DNA from: GCA-2715965 sp047608975 | GTDB taxonomy: Bacteria; Verrucomicrobiota; Verrucomicrobiia; Limisphaerales; JAYPXF01 | Reading direction: 5' to 3' | Assembly (NCBI GenBank): GCA_047608975.1 | Contig: JBLFYM010000001.1 | Location: 89,013 to 153,012, forward strand | Length of the DNA stretch: 64,000 nt | Shown: piece after piece, positions 27,129 to 35,383 of the stretch | How positions within the stretch are numbered: the first letter of the stretch is position 1 | Layout of the letters: each line of letters opens with the position of its first letter | Notes under the pieces: generated by a model | The model's input: the letters and a program-made list of their open reading frames with translations, nothing else | Told to the model about the DNA's origin: nothing | The model's database searches: none | Translations under genes and position numbers: made by a program

Positions 27129-28049
27129 TTAAGACTTTTGAGAGGGATGGCTTTTGTCTTGGACTACCTGCGCTTGTTGGCGACCGTAATCTTCCAGTAA
27201 ACTGTTTAGTGGTTTTGTTTCCTTGTTTTCGTCTGCTACTAAATAGTCCAAAACAGCCGTTGCCGTCGTAGGGTTCGTTGCGAATGGGACTTGGTATACA
27301 TCACAAAGTCTACCCAGGGCTTCTATGTCCGCATGGTGAGGATGTGCTGATAGTGGATCACGAAAGAAAATAATGCCTTTGATATTGTCTGTGGAAATCA
27401 TCTGGCCGATTGCCTGGTCTCCGCCTAGTGGGCCTGACTTTACTTTTTTGGATAAGACAATTTGCGCTTCTTTATATAATAACGTTCCAGTGGTTCCAGT
27501 GGCCACGAGTGGGAATTTGTTTATTTTATTCAGGTTAGATTTGACGAATTGAACCAACGATTCCTTCATCTCGTTATGCGCTACTAACCCCAGATATTTA
27601 ACGTTATCTTGAGTGAAGAATATTTTATTAGCGGTAGCGTTCTTTTTATACAGGTCTTCGAAGATATACTTGCACTTGAGGGCTACTTTTGAGTCCTGGC
27701 GCAGGAGTGTTTCATACGCGGTAAGGTCAAATTCCAAAACCTCTGTGGGTTCCATGGCAACAGCGTCAGCAGTCCGCTTTCCCTGGTCCGAAAACATAGC
27801 TTCGCCAAATACCTCTCCTTTAGACAAGCTTGCTATCAAGTGATTATCATGATGAATATTCACTTGTCCACTGATGGTGAACATCAGGGAAGTAGCAGGT
27901 TCTCCTCCCTTGAGGATAATCGCTTTTTCACCATACTTACGTGTGGTCGACACGCCGATTAGCTGAAGAATTTCATGATTCGCCAATCGTCCAGCTAATG
28001 GAGTAGTTTTTGAGAGAATACCAATTAAATCTGCACTCGTTTTGCTCAT
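27129..28049 (-). CDS. mgsA: Cyclic-nucleotide-binding domain fused to methylglyoxal synthase
   Basis: Residues about 15-135 are a cNMP-binding beta-roll with a phosphate-binding cassette (KGEVFGEAMFSDQGKRTADA); Glu83 and Arg92 occupy the ribose and phosphate contact positions. Residues about 150-275 are methylglyoxal synthase, which converts dihydroxyacetone phosphate to methylglyoxal and phosphate. The key residues are all present: His158, Lys162, TGTTG at 184-188, Ser205-Gly206, Asp211, Asp231, His238 and Asp241. E. coli MgsA has only the second domain (152 residues). An AAGGA ribosome site precedes the ATG. The gene is clearly more AT-rich than its neighbours, which hints at transfer. Confidence 0.9.
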   Translation of the reverse strand: MSKTSADLIGILSKTTPLAGRLANHEILQLIGVSTTRKYGEKAIILKGGEPATSLMFTISGQVNIHHDNHLIASLSKGEVFGEAMFSDQGKRTADAVAMEPTEVLEFDLTAYETLLRQDSKVALKCKYIFEDLYKKNATANKIFFTQDNVKYLGLVAHNEMKESLVQFVKSNLNKINKFPLVATGTTGTLLYKEAQIVLSKKVKSGPLGGDQAIGQMISTDNIKGIIFFRDPLSAHPHHADIEALGRLCDVYQVPFATNPTTATAVLDYLVADENKETKPLNSLLEDYGRQQAQVVQDKSHPSQKS

Positions 28050-28072
28050 TTTAATCCTTTCGAGGTTTGATC

Positions 28073-28114
28073 ATAGTAGTTGGAGAATAGTAGTTGGAGA
28101 ATAGTAGTTGGAGA
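28073..28114 (+). repeat. Three exact 14-bp tandem repeats upstream of the mgsA fusion
   Basis: ATAGTAGTTGGAGA is repeated three times without a mismatch (28073-28086, 28087-28100, 28101-28114), 24 bases upstream of the minus-strand start. On the minus strand each unit contains TACTAT, a plausible -10 element. TTAAGC lies 17 bases before the first of these. A change in copy number would move or remove promoter-like boxes. Confidence 0.85.
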
Positions 28115-28291
28115 ATTCAAAATGCTTAACGTCGGTTGATTAAGTGTCGTATCTATCCTTTCTTTCAAGCTGTAGCAATGAATAAATACTTTTGTTCCAT
28201 CACAAAAATACGTCCGCAACAAACGATCGTTGTGAAGACAAAGATTAGTGGACTCACGCCTTGGCCCGAGCAATTCCTGCGGCGGATGGGT

Positions 28292-29626
28292 CTATTTCTT
28301 TTTCCCGAGGTCCTTGATCATCTGGCAGATGTACTCGACGTTTTCGAGTGACTCGGTAATCGCTTTCGGGAGGTCGGTGGCGATCTGGCGGGAATCGGCG
28401 CTGGTCAGTAGATCAGGGTTCTCTTCCGACGGGCTGCCCGGAGTGACGGAATCGACGAGCTTTTGCTGCTCGGCGAGCATGGGGGTGATGCGATTGACAG
28501 TGTCTTTGACGTAGTGGATGCGGTGGGAAAGGGTTTGGAGCGGCGATTGGAGGCGCGTCGCCAGATCTTGCGAATCGGTGGCGGTGGATTCACGGGCTTC
28601 GAGGAGTTTCTTGGTGAGGAAAGCGGTCTGGGATTCCATCTCCTTATGCTTGGAGAGATCGCGGGCGACGATGACGAGATGGGGTTCGTTGTCGATCTTC
28701 TCGCGGATGGCGCAAACGCGAGCTTCAAGGTGGCGCCAGGTACCATTCTTGTGTTGGAGGCGGAATTCCAGGATCTGGCAGGTTTCCTGATTGATGCAGG
28801 CGGAGATGGAGGCGGTGGCTGCCTCCGTGTCGTCAGGATGCAGCCATTCGAAAATCGAACTGTCCTGCGAACCCTCGAGATTGCGCCCGAGGTTTTTCAT
28901 GACGGAAGGGCTGAAGTATTCGGGCTTCCCTTCGACGCTCATCACGATGATGAGGTCGGCGGCGTTCTCGGCGATCAGTTTGAACCGTTCCTCGCTGAGG
29001 CGCAGTCGTTGTTCGGAGCGTTGATAGTTGTCGACGTTTTGTTGGAGGATGCTGATGGAGTTCCGCAGATCGTTGGTGCGCGCATTGATGATGTCTTCGA
29101 GCTGGTCGAATCGCAGTCGGGCTTCCTGCTGCAGGCGCCACTTCTCGGTCATCGCACAGGCAAGCTGCAGGACTTCCACGTTGTCGAACGGTTTCTTGAG
29201 GATGACGAGGCGGTCGGATTGGCCGAACTTGCCGATCATTTCGTCCCAGGAATAATCTGAGTAGGCTGTGCAAATGACGACCTGAAGGTCGGGGTCGGCT
29301 TCCCAGAGGTGGGTGGTAGTTTCGATCCCGTCCCAGCCTGGTGGCATCCGGACATCGACGAAGGCGAGCGCGAAGGGTGCCTTTTGGGCGAGCGCTTCCT
29401 TGGTCTGCTCGAGCGCTTCCTGGCCTTGGGATGCGAAGGTGAGTTCGTAATCTGTGTAGTTTGCCTTGGCCGGGGCATCTTCGCCAAACAACGCAGACTC
29501 GGCCGCCTCGAGTTCCGAATCTCCGGCGGGAGCGTTGGCGAGGATCTTACGGAAATCTTCGTGAATGGCCTGATTGTCATCGACGATCAGAATTCGTCGA
29601 TTTTTTGGGATGGTTTGCTCGCTCAA
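28292..29626 (-). CDS. Response regulator with PAS domain and helical tail
   Basis: Residues about 10-165 form a receiver with DDN, the phosphoacceptor Asp91 (AFVDVRMPPGWDG) and the conserved Lys in ILKKPFD. A long helix (about 165-215), a PAS domain (about 215-340, with LIIVMSVEGKPEYFSPSVM) and a helical C-terminal tail follow. There is no DNA-binding, GGDEF or histidine kinase domain, so output is probably by protein contact. Its start codon overlaps the stop of the histidine kinase upstream by four bases (29623-29626), so they form a translationally coupled pair. Confidence 0.88.
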   Translation of the reverse strand: MSEQTIPKNRRILIVDDNQAIHEDFRKILANAPAGDSELEAAESALFGEDAPAKANYTDYELTFASQGQEALEQTKEALAQKAPFALAFVDVRMPPGWDGIETTTHLWEADPDLQVVICTAYSDYSWDEMIGKFGQSDRLVILKKPFDNVEVLQLACAMTEKWRLQQEARLRFDQLEDIINARTNDLRNSISILQQNVDNYQRSEQRLRLSEERFKLIAENAADLIIVMSVEGKPEYFSPSVMKNLGRNLEGSQDSSIFEWLHPDDTEAATASISACINQETCQILEFRLQHKNGTWRHLEARVCAIREKIDNEPHLVIVARDLSKHKEMESQTAFLTKKLLEARESTATDSQDLATRLQSPLQTLSHRIHYVKDTVNRITPMLAEQQKLVDSVTPGSPSEENPDLLTSADSRQIATDLPKAITESLENVEYICQMIKDLGKKK

Positions 29627-31734
29627 TTTGTTTCCTTCTCAAAAAGTTTTGTGGGGAGTTTCACGACGAACATGGCTCCTTTGCCCAGACCTTCGCTTTC
29701 GGCGCTGATGGAACCGCCCATTTCCGTAACGGCTAGCGCGCTGCTGTGCAATCCAAACCCGTGGCCGTCCTTCTTGGTGGTGAATCCGTGGGCGAAGATG
29801 GTTTCCAGGTTTTCCTTGGAAATGCCTTTTCCCGTATCGCGCACGCTGATCTCCACGCCGTCTTCATTCAGCTGCCGGGCGGTGATGTAGAGTTTCTTGG
29901 GGGAGGCTTCGAGCATTGCCTGCTTGGAGTTGCGGATCAGGTTCACGAGCACCTGGAGGAGCTTGTTCTTGACCACAAAGATCGGCGGAGTCGCCTCGAT
30001 CTGCTTCACCACATCCACGTCGTGCCGGCTGAGTGAGGAATCTTCCATGTTGAGGGCCTGATCGATCAGCTCCGTGGGGGCGATCAGCTCGATGGTGCCG
30101 CCGACTTTGGCGTAGCCCTGCTGGGTGGCAATGATTTCGCCGATGTGATCGACGTTCTTGCGCATTTCGGACAGTTCGTTCAGGAGGGCGTCCCGTTCGT
30201 CCCGCAGAACCCCCGCAAGTTTTTCGAGGAAAGTGGGAATCTGACGCCCTTTCTCGTTTTCCGTCAGAAAGGCACTGAGGTTGTCCTTGTTTGCATTGAG
30301 CAGGCGGCACACCCGATCGAGATTGGAAGTCTTGGAACGCCGGATCTTTTCGGAGACGACATTGGCAGACACATTCACACTGTTGAGCACGTTGCCGACA
30401 TTGTGCAGCACGCCGGTGGCGACTTCGGCCATGCCGGCCAGGCGCGAGGTTTCGACAAGGTCCTCGTTCTTTTCCTGAAGTTCGCGTTCGGTGCGTTTGA
30501 GTTCCGTGATGTCTCGTGAAATCCCAATGAGACCACTGATCTCCTGCATCGAATCGTAGATGGGGACCTTGGTGACGGACGCCCAGATGGTTTCGCCGGA
30601 GGGGCTTTTCTGCTTTTCCATCTTGTTCACCATGGGTTTGCCGGTAGCCATGATCAGCTCCTCATCCTGCATGAACTGCCGGGCGAGGTCGGGGGGGTGA
30701 AAGTTGAAATCGGTTTTTCCGACCACCTGTTCGGGGTTTTCCACGCCCAGCCGTTCAGCCAAGGCCTTGCTGACTTTCATGAAGCGGGACTGGGTGTTTT
30801 TGAAATAGATACGGTCAGGCATGTGGTCGAGCAGGGCCTGCAGGAGTTCGCGGTATTGCGCCATCTCCAGCTCGGCTTCGACCAGTTCGGTGATGTCCTT
30901 GGCGATGCCGAAGGTTCCGATGACGCGTCCGTCGGGATTGCGCCAAGGAATCCGGGAGGTGAGAACCCAGGAAGATTTGCCATCGGGGGTGGTCTCGCGT
31001 TCCTTCTTCCCGAGGATCGGTTTGCCGCTGCGAATGACGTCCTGATCGTCAGCGAAAGTGGCGAGTGCGTGTTCCTCGGAAAAGAAATCGAAATCGCTTT
31101 TTCCAACTGCGGCTGCGGGCCCCTCCAAACCGAACTGACGGGCGAGGGAATCGCTACTGCGGACATAGTGGGATTCCGTGTCCTTGAAGAAAAGTCGGTC
31201 GGGGGAGTTCTTCATGAACGCTTCGATGAGCGAGCGTTCGTATTCCGCGTCTTCTCCAAACCCGCCTTTGGCCGCCATGAGCCGGGTGTTCCCCGCCGCC
31301 TGCTGATGGCATTCCAGCCGAGCTTTGGTCACCAACGCAGAAACGATATAACGTAACGTGATGGCGCTCGGATGCACCAGCGGTACTACCCGATCCGAGG
31401 CTCCGAATTGCCGCGTCCAGTCGTCGGCCTCGATGTCGGCCTCGGCGTCCTGAACCACCAAGATCTGTAGATTCGGATGTCGTATCCAAAGATCGCCGGC
31501 GGTATCCAGCCCGGTGCCATTCGGCATCTTCCGGGGGCTGAGAATTACGACCGAGGTACCCGAGATGTCAGATTCGCCGGCGACTGCGCTCTCGAGTTCG
31601 CCGCTGGTCGGAACGGCAGCGTAATGGGCCAGTTCGGGGTGATCTTTCTCAATCTGCTCCAATAACGCCGAGACGGTTCCGTTCTCATCCCATACGAGAA
31701 CGCTGGCCGGGGTCGGTGGCGCTGAAGATTCCAT
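29623..31734 (-). CDS. PAS-domain histidine kinase with degenerate receiver
   Basis: The soluble 703-residue kinase has an N-terminal receiver-like region (about 10-140) that lacks the phosphoacceptor Asp and Lys, two PAS domains (about 170-290 and 300-415), a dimerisation box with His444 (GVLHNVGNVLNSV), and a HATPase domain (NLIRNSKQAM, VRDTGKGI, HGFTTKKDGHGFGLHSS). No membrane segment or signal peptide is present, so it senses a cytoplasmic signal. The partner is the response regulator immediately downstream. The N-terminal domain resembles the partner's receiver, for example DDWTRQFGASDRVVPLVHP against DEMIGKFGQSDRLVILKKP. Confidence 0.9.
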   Translation of the reverse strand: MESSAPPTPASVLVWDENGTVSALLEQIEKDHPELAHYAAVPTSGELESAVAGESDISGTSVVILSPRKMPNGTGLDTAGDLWIRHPNLQILVVQDAEADIEADDWTRQFGASDRVVPLVHPSAITLRYIVSALVTKARLECHQQAAGNTRLMAAKGGFGEDAEYERSLIEAFMKNSPDRLFFKDTESHYVRSSDSLARQFGLEGPAAAVGKSDFDFFSEEHALATFADDQDVIRSGKPILGKKERETTPDGKSSWVLTSRIPWRNPDGRVIGTFGIAKDITELVEAELEMAQYRELLQALLDHMPDRIYFKNTQSRFMKVSKALAERLGVENPEQVVGKTDFNFHPPDLARQFMQDEELIMATGKPMVNKMEKQKSPSGETIWASVTKVPIYDSMQEISGLIGISRDITELKRTERELQEKNEDLVETSRLAGMAEVATGVLHNVGNVLNSVNVSANVVSEKIRRSKTSNLDRVCRLLNANKDNLSAFLTENEKGRQIPTFLEKLAGVLRDERDALLNELSEMRKNVDHIGEIIATQQGYAKVGGTIELIAPTELIDQALNMEDSSLSRHDVDVVKQIEATPPIFVVKNKLLQVLVNLIRNSKQAMLEASPKKLYITARQLNEDGVEISVRDTGKGISKENLETIFAHGFTTKKDGHGFGLHSSALAVTEMGGSISAESEGLGKGAMFVVKLPTKLFEKETN

Positions 31735-32112
31735 GCTGTGGTTGTGGACCCGAAGGTCGCCTGAGCGATAAGAGGAGTGTAGAGATCAGGTCCGGGCACT
31801 CAAGCCCAACCTGACAATTACACTGGATTTTTGTGCATTGAAACTGGGGTGAAAGCGGGGAGGGGATCATTTTTCCGATGCGGGTCATTCGGTTCGTCAG
31901 GGGAAACTCCGGACTCCAAAAAACAAGCTCAAATAAAATTTAGGATTCAAAATCCAATTAAACTCGCCCGCTTCAACCCGCACCCGCGGATTGAAGCTTG
32001 GAGATTATTTGGAGCTTGTTTTTGAGGCTTGGAGCTTTTTCAAATTCCGCCCGCTCGGCATTGTCTCGTCCGTCTCCGCCTCAACTTTTTACAGAGACAC
32101 TGGATTTTGCCT
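31735..32112. other. 378-base gap with intergenic repeat
   Basis: This gap lies between the histidine kinase start and the end of the second Gfo/Idh/MocA gene. It has no convincing coding frame. Bases about 31991-32040 hold repeated GGAGCTTG/TTGAGGCTT strings, including the 18-base repeat shared with 3994-4011. The right side presumably holds the 3' end of the oxidoreductase transcript and the left side the kinase promoter; I see no clear boxes. Confidence 0.5.
32021..32038 (+). repeat. Interspersed intergenic repeat, copy 2
   Basis: This is an exact match over 18 bases to 3994-4011, with two further GGAGCTTG/GCTTGGAG strings in the 30 bases before it. A shorter relative (TTTGGAGCTTGG) occurs just after the second DUF1501 gene, near 48999. 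Confidence 0.6.
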
Positions 32113-33396
32113 TCAGAAGGTAGGTTCCCAGCCGGGGCGGTAAGAGCGTTTCCAATATTTCATCGCTTCCGGATTATCGATCGGTTTACCGGTCTTTTGA
32201 TCGATGTTGAGGACGCTGTTGCTGCGATACGCGATGTTGCCGAGGTGGCACCAGATCGAGCTGATCTGGGCGTCGCGGATATCGGCATTGAGCGGTTTGT
32301 CGTCGCGGATAGCATCGGCGAGATTCTGGAAATGAGGATCTTGGTTGCTGCTGCCTTTGATCCGTTCGATCTCTTTGCCGCGGAGATCGTGGATGACAAA
32401 ATCCGCATTGCTGAAGCCCATGATCCCTTCGGTCCCGTAAAACGCGACGAATGGGGTGGGTTCGCTTTTCCGGGGGTGACAACTGCTGGCCTCCCATGTC
32501 GCTCCAGCGTCGCCGCAATGGTAGGTGGCGTAAGCAGTGTCGGGAGTTTCCTGGTCATCATCAAAGTGGTAACGGCTGCCCATGCAGGAAACCTGCTTCG
32601 GGTATTTTACACCGAGACCCCAGCGGCAGATATCGAGGGCGTGGATCCCGTTGTTGGCGAGTTCGCCACCACCGTAATGCCAGTGCCAGTGCCAGTTGTA
32701 GTGAAGGAGATTGTCCTTGTAGGGGCGTTCCGGCGTCGGGCCCTGCCACATCTCCCAATTCAACCAGTCGGGAACCGGCGCGGGTTTGCCCTTGCCGATC
32801 GTTCCCCGGGCACTTTTGTACCAGGTGCGGGTGTAGAGAACTTTTCCGATGGCACCGGCCTTGAGCCGTTCGATTCCCTCGCGGTAGTGGGGCATGCTCC
32901 GGCGCTGGTTGCCCATCTGCACCTTGCGTTTGTGCTTATCGGCCGCCTCCATGAGGGCCTGGGATTCCCAGGCATTGTGACTGCCGGGTTTCTCCACATA
33001 GACGTGTTTGCCCGCGTTGATCGCCATGATCGCGGCGGGTGTGTGCCAGAAGTTTGGGGTGGCGATGGAGATGATGTTCACATCGCGGTCCTCAAAGATA
33101 CGCCGCATGTCGGTGACGCCCTTCACCTTGCGCTTTTTTTGGCGGGATTCGACCGACTTTGTCGCAGAGGCGAGGCGAGTCTCATCCACTTCGCAGACAT
33201 ATCCGACTTCGACGTTCTTGCGTGTCAGCCAGGATCCCACATGGGACATGCCGCGGCGCAATCCGACGACCCCCACGGTCAGGCGATCTCCGGGACTTCC
33301 GTCGGCAAACACTGCCGGCGGGGTGGAGGCGGCCAGCATGGCTCCGATGGCTCCGGTTTTTTGAACGAAACTACGACGGGTCTCTTTGTTATTCAT
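32113..33396 (-). CDS. Gfo/Idh/MocA oxidoreductase with Tat signal (second copy)
   Basis: This 427-residue exported oxidoreductase starts with ETRRSFVQKTGAIGAMLAAS, a Tat signal. It has a Rossmann nucleotide site (LTVGVVGLRRGMSHVG), the signature HVYVEKPGSHNAWE with the canonical EKP, and YGGGELANNGIHALDICRWG in the substrate domain. A glycan-oxidising or epimerising role in the periplasm is inferred from the family. It is not closely similar in sequence to the copy at 16150-17475. It is monocistronic as far as the window shows. Confidence 0.9.
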   Translation of the reverse strand: MNNKETRRSFVQKTGAIGAMLAASTPPAVFADGSPGDRLTVGVVGLRRGMSHVGSWLTRKNVEVGYVCEVDETRLASATKSVESRQKKRKVKGVTDMRRIFEDRDVNIISIATPNFWHTPAAIMAINAGKHVYVEKPGSHNAWESQALMEAADKHKRKVQMGNQRRSMPHYREGIERLKAGAIGKVLYTRTWYKSARGTIGKGKPAPVPDWLNWEMWQGPTPERPYKDNLLHYNWHWHWHYGGGELANNGIHALDICRWGLGVKYPKQVSCMGSRYHFDDDQETPDTAYATYHCGDAGATWEASSCHPRKSEPTPFVAFYGTEGIMGFSNADFVIHDLRGKEIERIKGSSNQDPHFQNLADAIRDDKPLNADIRDAQISSIWCHLGNIAYRSNSVLNIDQKTGKPIDNPEAMKYWKRSYRPGWEPTF

Positions 33397-33530
33397 GGGT
33401 TGGGCAAATATGTCTTACGGACGTCTTGGGTCTGAGGAGCTTGATAGGTTTAGCTCTCCACAAAGTCAAAATCCAAAAGTGAACTCATTTTGGTCACGAT
33501 CTGGCGGCAGTTCGATTTCGCAGTGGGACA

Positions 33531-33693
33531 TCACTGCTTTCCGGGATGGGTCAGGCGGATCGCGCGGAGATCGATTGTGCGGGCACCGGGGATTTCCAAG
33601 GCATTCACCTGCATTTCCACGGCCCCTTTGCGGAGCTTCATTGTTCCAAGTTCCAGCCATGTCCAGATCGCCGCGATAGCGATCACTGAACCC
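33531..33693 (-). pseudogene. 3'-end remnant of an exported protein
   Basis: The last 50 or so codons read LELGTMKLRKGAVEMQVNAL and then a short PGARTIDLRAIRLTHPG stretch before a stop. This is the style of C-terminal beta-domains on exported sulfatases and glycoside hydrolases in this phylum. Upstream of about 33693 the frame loses protein-like character. It abuts a plus-strand remnant. The call rests on residue pattern only. Confidence 0.4.
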
Positions 33694-34013
33694 GGGTTCG
33701 CGGGTGGCATTTTGCCAGGCCGCTCGCCACGGGCGTGAGTTTCTGGGCCCGGATGAGCGCAGCGAAGGGGTGGATACTCCTGACACTGGTGTCCAATTCC
33801 GGCCCGGATCGACAGACCGTGATGACGGCAAAATCCGCGGTTGAGGTCGGGAGAGAGTGGAAACTGATCCGATTCCCGGTGACGGCATTCCATTCGCGTT
33901 CCTTCGTGGATGTGGATCGGGCGACGATTGAATTCATCGGCGAGGGGCCGACCGAGTTTTTCCTGGATGATCTGCAACTTGAGGGACGCTGGCGGCCGTT
34001 TGGGCTGCGCTGA
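33690..34013 (+). pseudogene. 3'-end remnant of a carbohydrate-binding protein
   Basis: The frame is open from an in-frame stop at 33687 to 34013. It reads like the end of a beta-sandwich carbohydrate-binding module: GVSFWARMSAAKGWILLTLV, then REWKLIRFPVTAF, then IEFIGEGPTEFFLDDLQLEG. No start codon with a ribosome site precedes it; a GTG at 33735 is the only candidate. It is probably the decayed 3' end of a larger gene. Confidence 0.45.
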
Positions 34014-34114
34014 CTCGGGTGATCTTCAAAGGACGTTGGCCTCGGGGCCGTCGGATTATCGAGAATCCTAAAGGGCGGCGTGAATTCGATTTGTTCGCCT
34101 GCCCCTGAAATCCA

Positions 34115-34143
34115 TTGACGCTCTCAGGGTGCGTCTCTATTTT
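34115..34143 (+). promoter_or_regulatory. Sigma70-type promoter for gltA
   Basis: TTGACG (34115-34120) and TATTTT (34138-34143) are separated by exactly 17 bases. The -10 box ends 45 bases before the citrate synthase start. Confidence 0.55.
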
Positions 34144-34188
34144 TGTGCTCCTTAAAACACAAAACTAAAAACAGATGCGAATTATCAG

Positions 34189-35310
34189 ATGAGTGCAGCA
34201 GGAAAAGGTCTGGATGGAATTATAGCGGCCAGTACGAAGCTTAGCGACGTAAGGGGACAGGAAGGCGTGCTGATTTACAATGGTTACAACATTGATGAGT
34301 TGGCCGGGCATGTGAGTTTTGAGGAAGTTGTTCACCTTCTTCACTATGGAACACTGCCGAACCGCGCGCAGCTGGATGCGTTGCACGCGACGCTTCGCGG
34401 CCTACGCGAACTTCCCCAGGGAGTGATCGATATCATCAAGAGTCTTCCCAGCGATGCTCCTCCGATGCATGCCATTCGCACGGCGGTTTCGGCTTTGGGC
34501 TGCACGGATAGCAATGCGGACGACCAGACTTTGACGGTTCAGCAACGGCAGGCGCTGCGGTTGATCGCCCAGATCCCGGTTGCGATGGCCGCTTTCCACC
34601 GTCACCGGCAGGGCAAGGAAGTCATCGCGCCCGATCTGGAATTGGGCGAAGCCGCCAACTTCCTCTACATGATGGATGGGGAGAAAGCATCCGACGAAGC
34701 CGTGTCGACCCTGGACATGTGCTATGTCCTTCACGCCGATCATGGCATGAACGCTTCGACGTTCAGTGCGCGAGTCACAATTTCGACCCTGAGCGACATG
34801 TATTCTGCGGTGACCACGGCGATCGGCACCCTCAAGGGCCCGCTCCATGGCGGTGCCAACGAAGGCGTCATCAAGATGCTTCAGGAGATTGGCAGCCTCG
34901 ACAAGGTCGATGCGTTCATCGATGAGGCCTTGGAGAAGAAGCTGAAGATCATGGGCATTGGGCATCGTGTCTACAAGGTGCTCGATCCCCGAGCTCCGCA
35001 CCTGAAGCGCATGGCGCACATCCTGAGTTCCAAGCTGGGTGAGCCAAAATGGATTGCCATGAGCGAACGCATCGCCGAATTGATGCTGGAGAAGAAGAAC
35101 CTCAATGCGAACGTCGATTTCTATTCGGCCACGGTTTACTACTCCTTGGGAATTCCAACCGATCTGTTCACTCCAATTTTTGCGATCGCACGCGCGGCCG
35201 GTTGGACCGCACACGTGTTGGAGCAGTTGGCTGACAACCGGCTGATTCGCCCGCAGAGCGAATACGTCGGGCCCGTTGGCCTGAAGGTGGTTCCCGTCGA
35301 TCAACGATAA
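34189..35310 (+). CDS. gltA: Citrate synthase
   Basis: Citrate synthase condenses acetyl-CoA and oxaloacetate at the entry of the TCA cycle. Family motifs are clear: HADHGMNAST, GPLHGGANE and GIGHRVYK carry the active-site His residues, and NVDFYSATVY the catalytic Asp. The 373-residue length is that of the short Gram-positive/archaeal-type enzyme, without the NADH-responsive N-terminal domain of E. coli GltA. It heads an operon with sucC and sucD. Confidence 0.96.
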   Translation: MSAAGKGLDGIIAASTKLSDVRGQEGVLIYNGYNIDELAGHVSFEEVVHLLHYGTLPNRAQLDALHATLRGLRELPQGVIDIIKSLPSDAPPMHAIRTAVSALGCTDSNADDQTLTVQQRQALRLIAQIPVAMAAFHRHRQGKEVIAPDLELGEAANFLYMMDGEKASDEAVSTLDMCYVLHADHGMNASTFSARVTISTLSDMYSAVTTAIGTLKGPLHGGANEGVIKMLQEIGSLDKVDAFIDEALEKKLKIMGIGHRVYKVLDPRAPHLKRMAHILSSKLGEPKWIAMSERIAELMLEKKNLNANVDFYSATVYYSLGIPTDLFTPIFAIARAAGWTAHVLEQLADNRLIRPQSEYVGPVGLKVVPVDQR

Positions 35311-35317
35311 TTTCAGA

Positions 35318-35367
35318 CAGCCGCCCGAATCTTGGTTCCACCGTGGAACCCGAGGTGATGGCGGCTG
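35318..35367 (+). promoter_or_regulatory. Nested hairpin in the gltA-sucC gap
   Basis: An outer perfect 8-bp stem (CAGCCGCC/GGCGGCTG; 35318-35325 with 35360-35367) encloses a perfect 7-bp hairpin (GGTTCCA-CCG-TGGAACC; 35334-35350). It fills most of the 73-base gap and ends 16 bases before the sucC ATG. There is no T-tract, so RNA processing, stability or translational control is more likely than termination. Confidence 0.55.
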
Positions 35368-35383
35368 ATTGGTGCTTTAATAT

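Noticed and set aside
28073..28114. Possible CRISPR array
   Set aside because: The 14-bp units are directly adjacent with no spacers, and no cas gene is present.
32029..33435. 468-codon plus-strand frame opposite the second Gfo/Idh/MocA gene
   Set aside because: It is an antisense shadow; the minus-strand protein has a Tat signal, a Rossmann site and the EKP motif.
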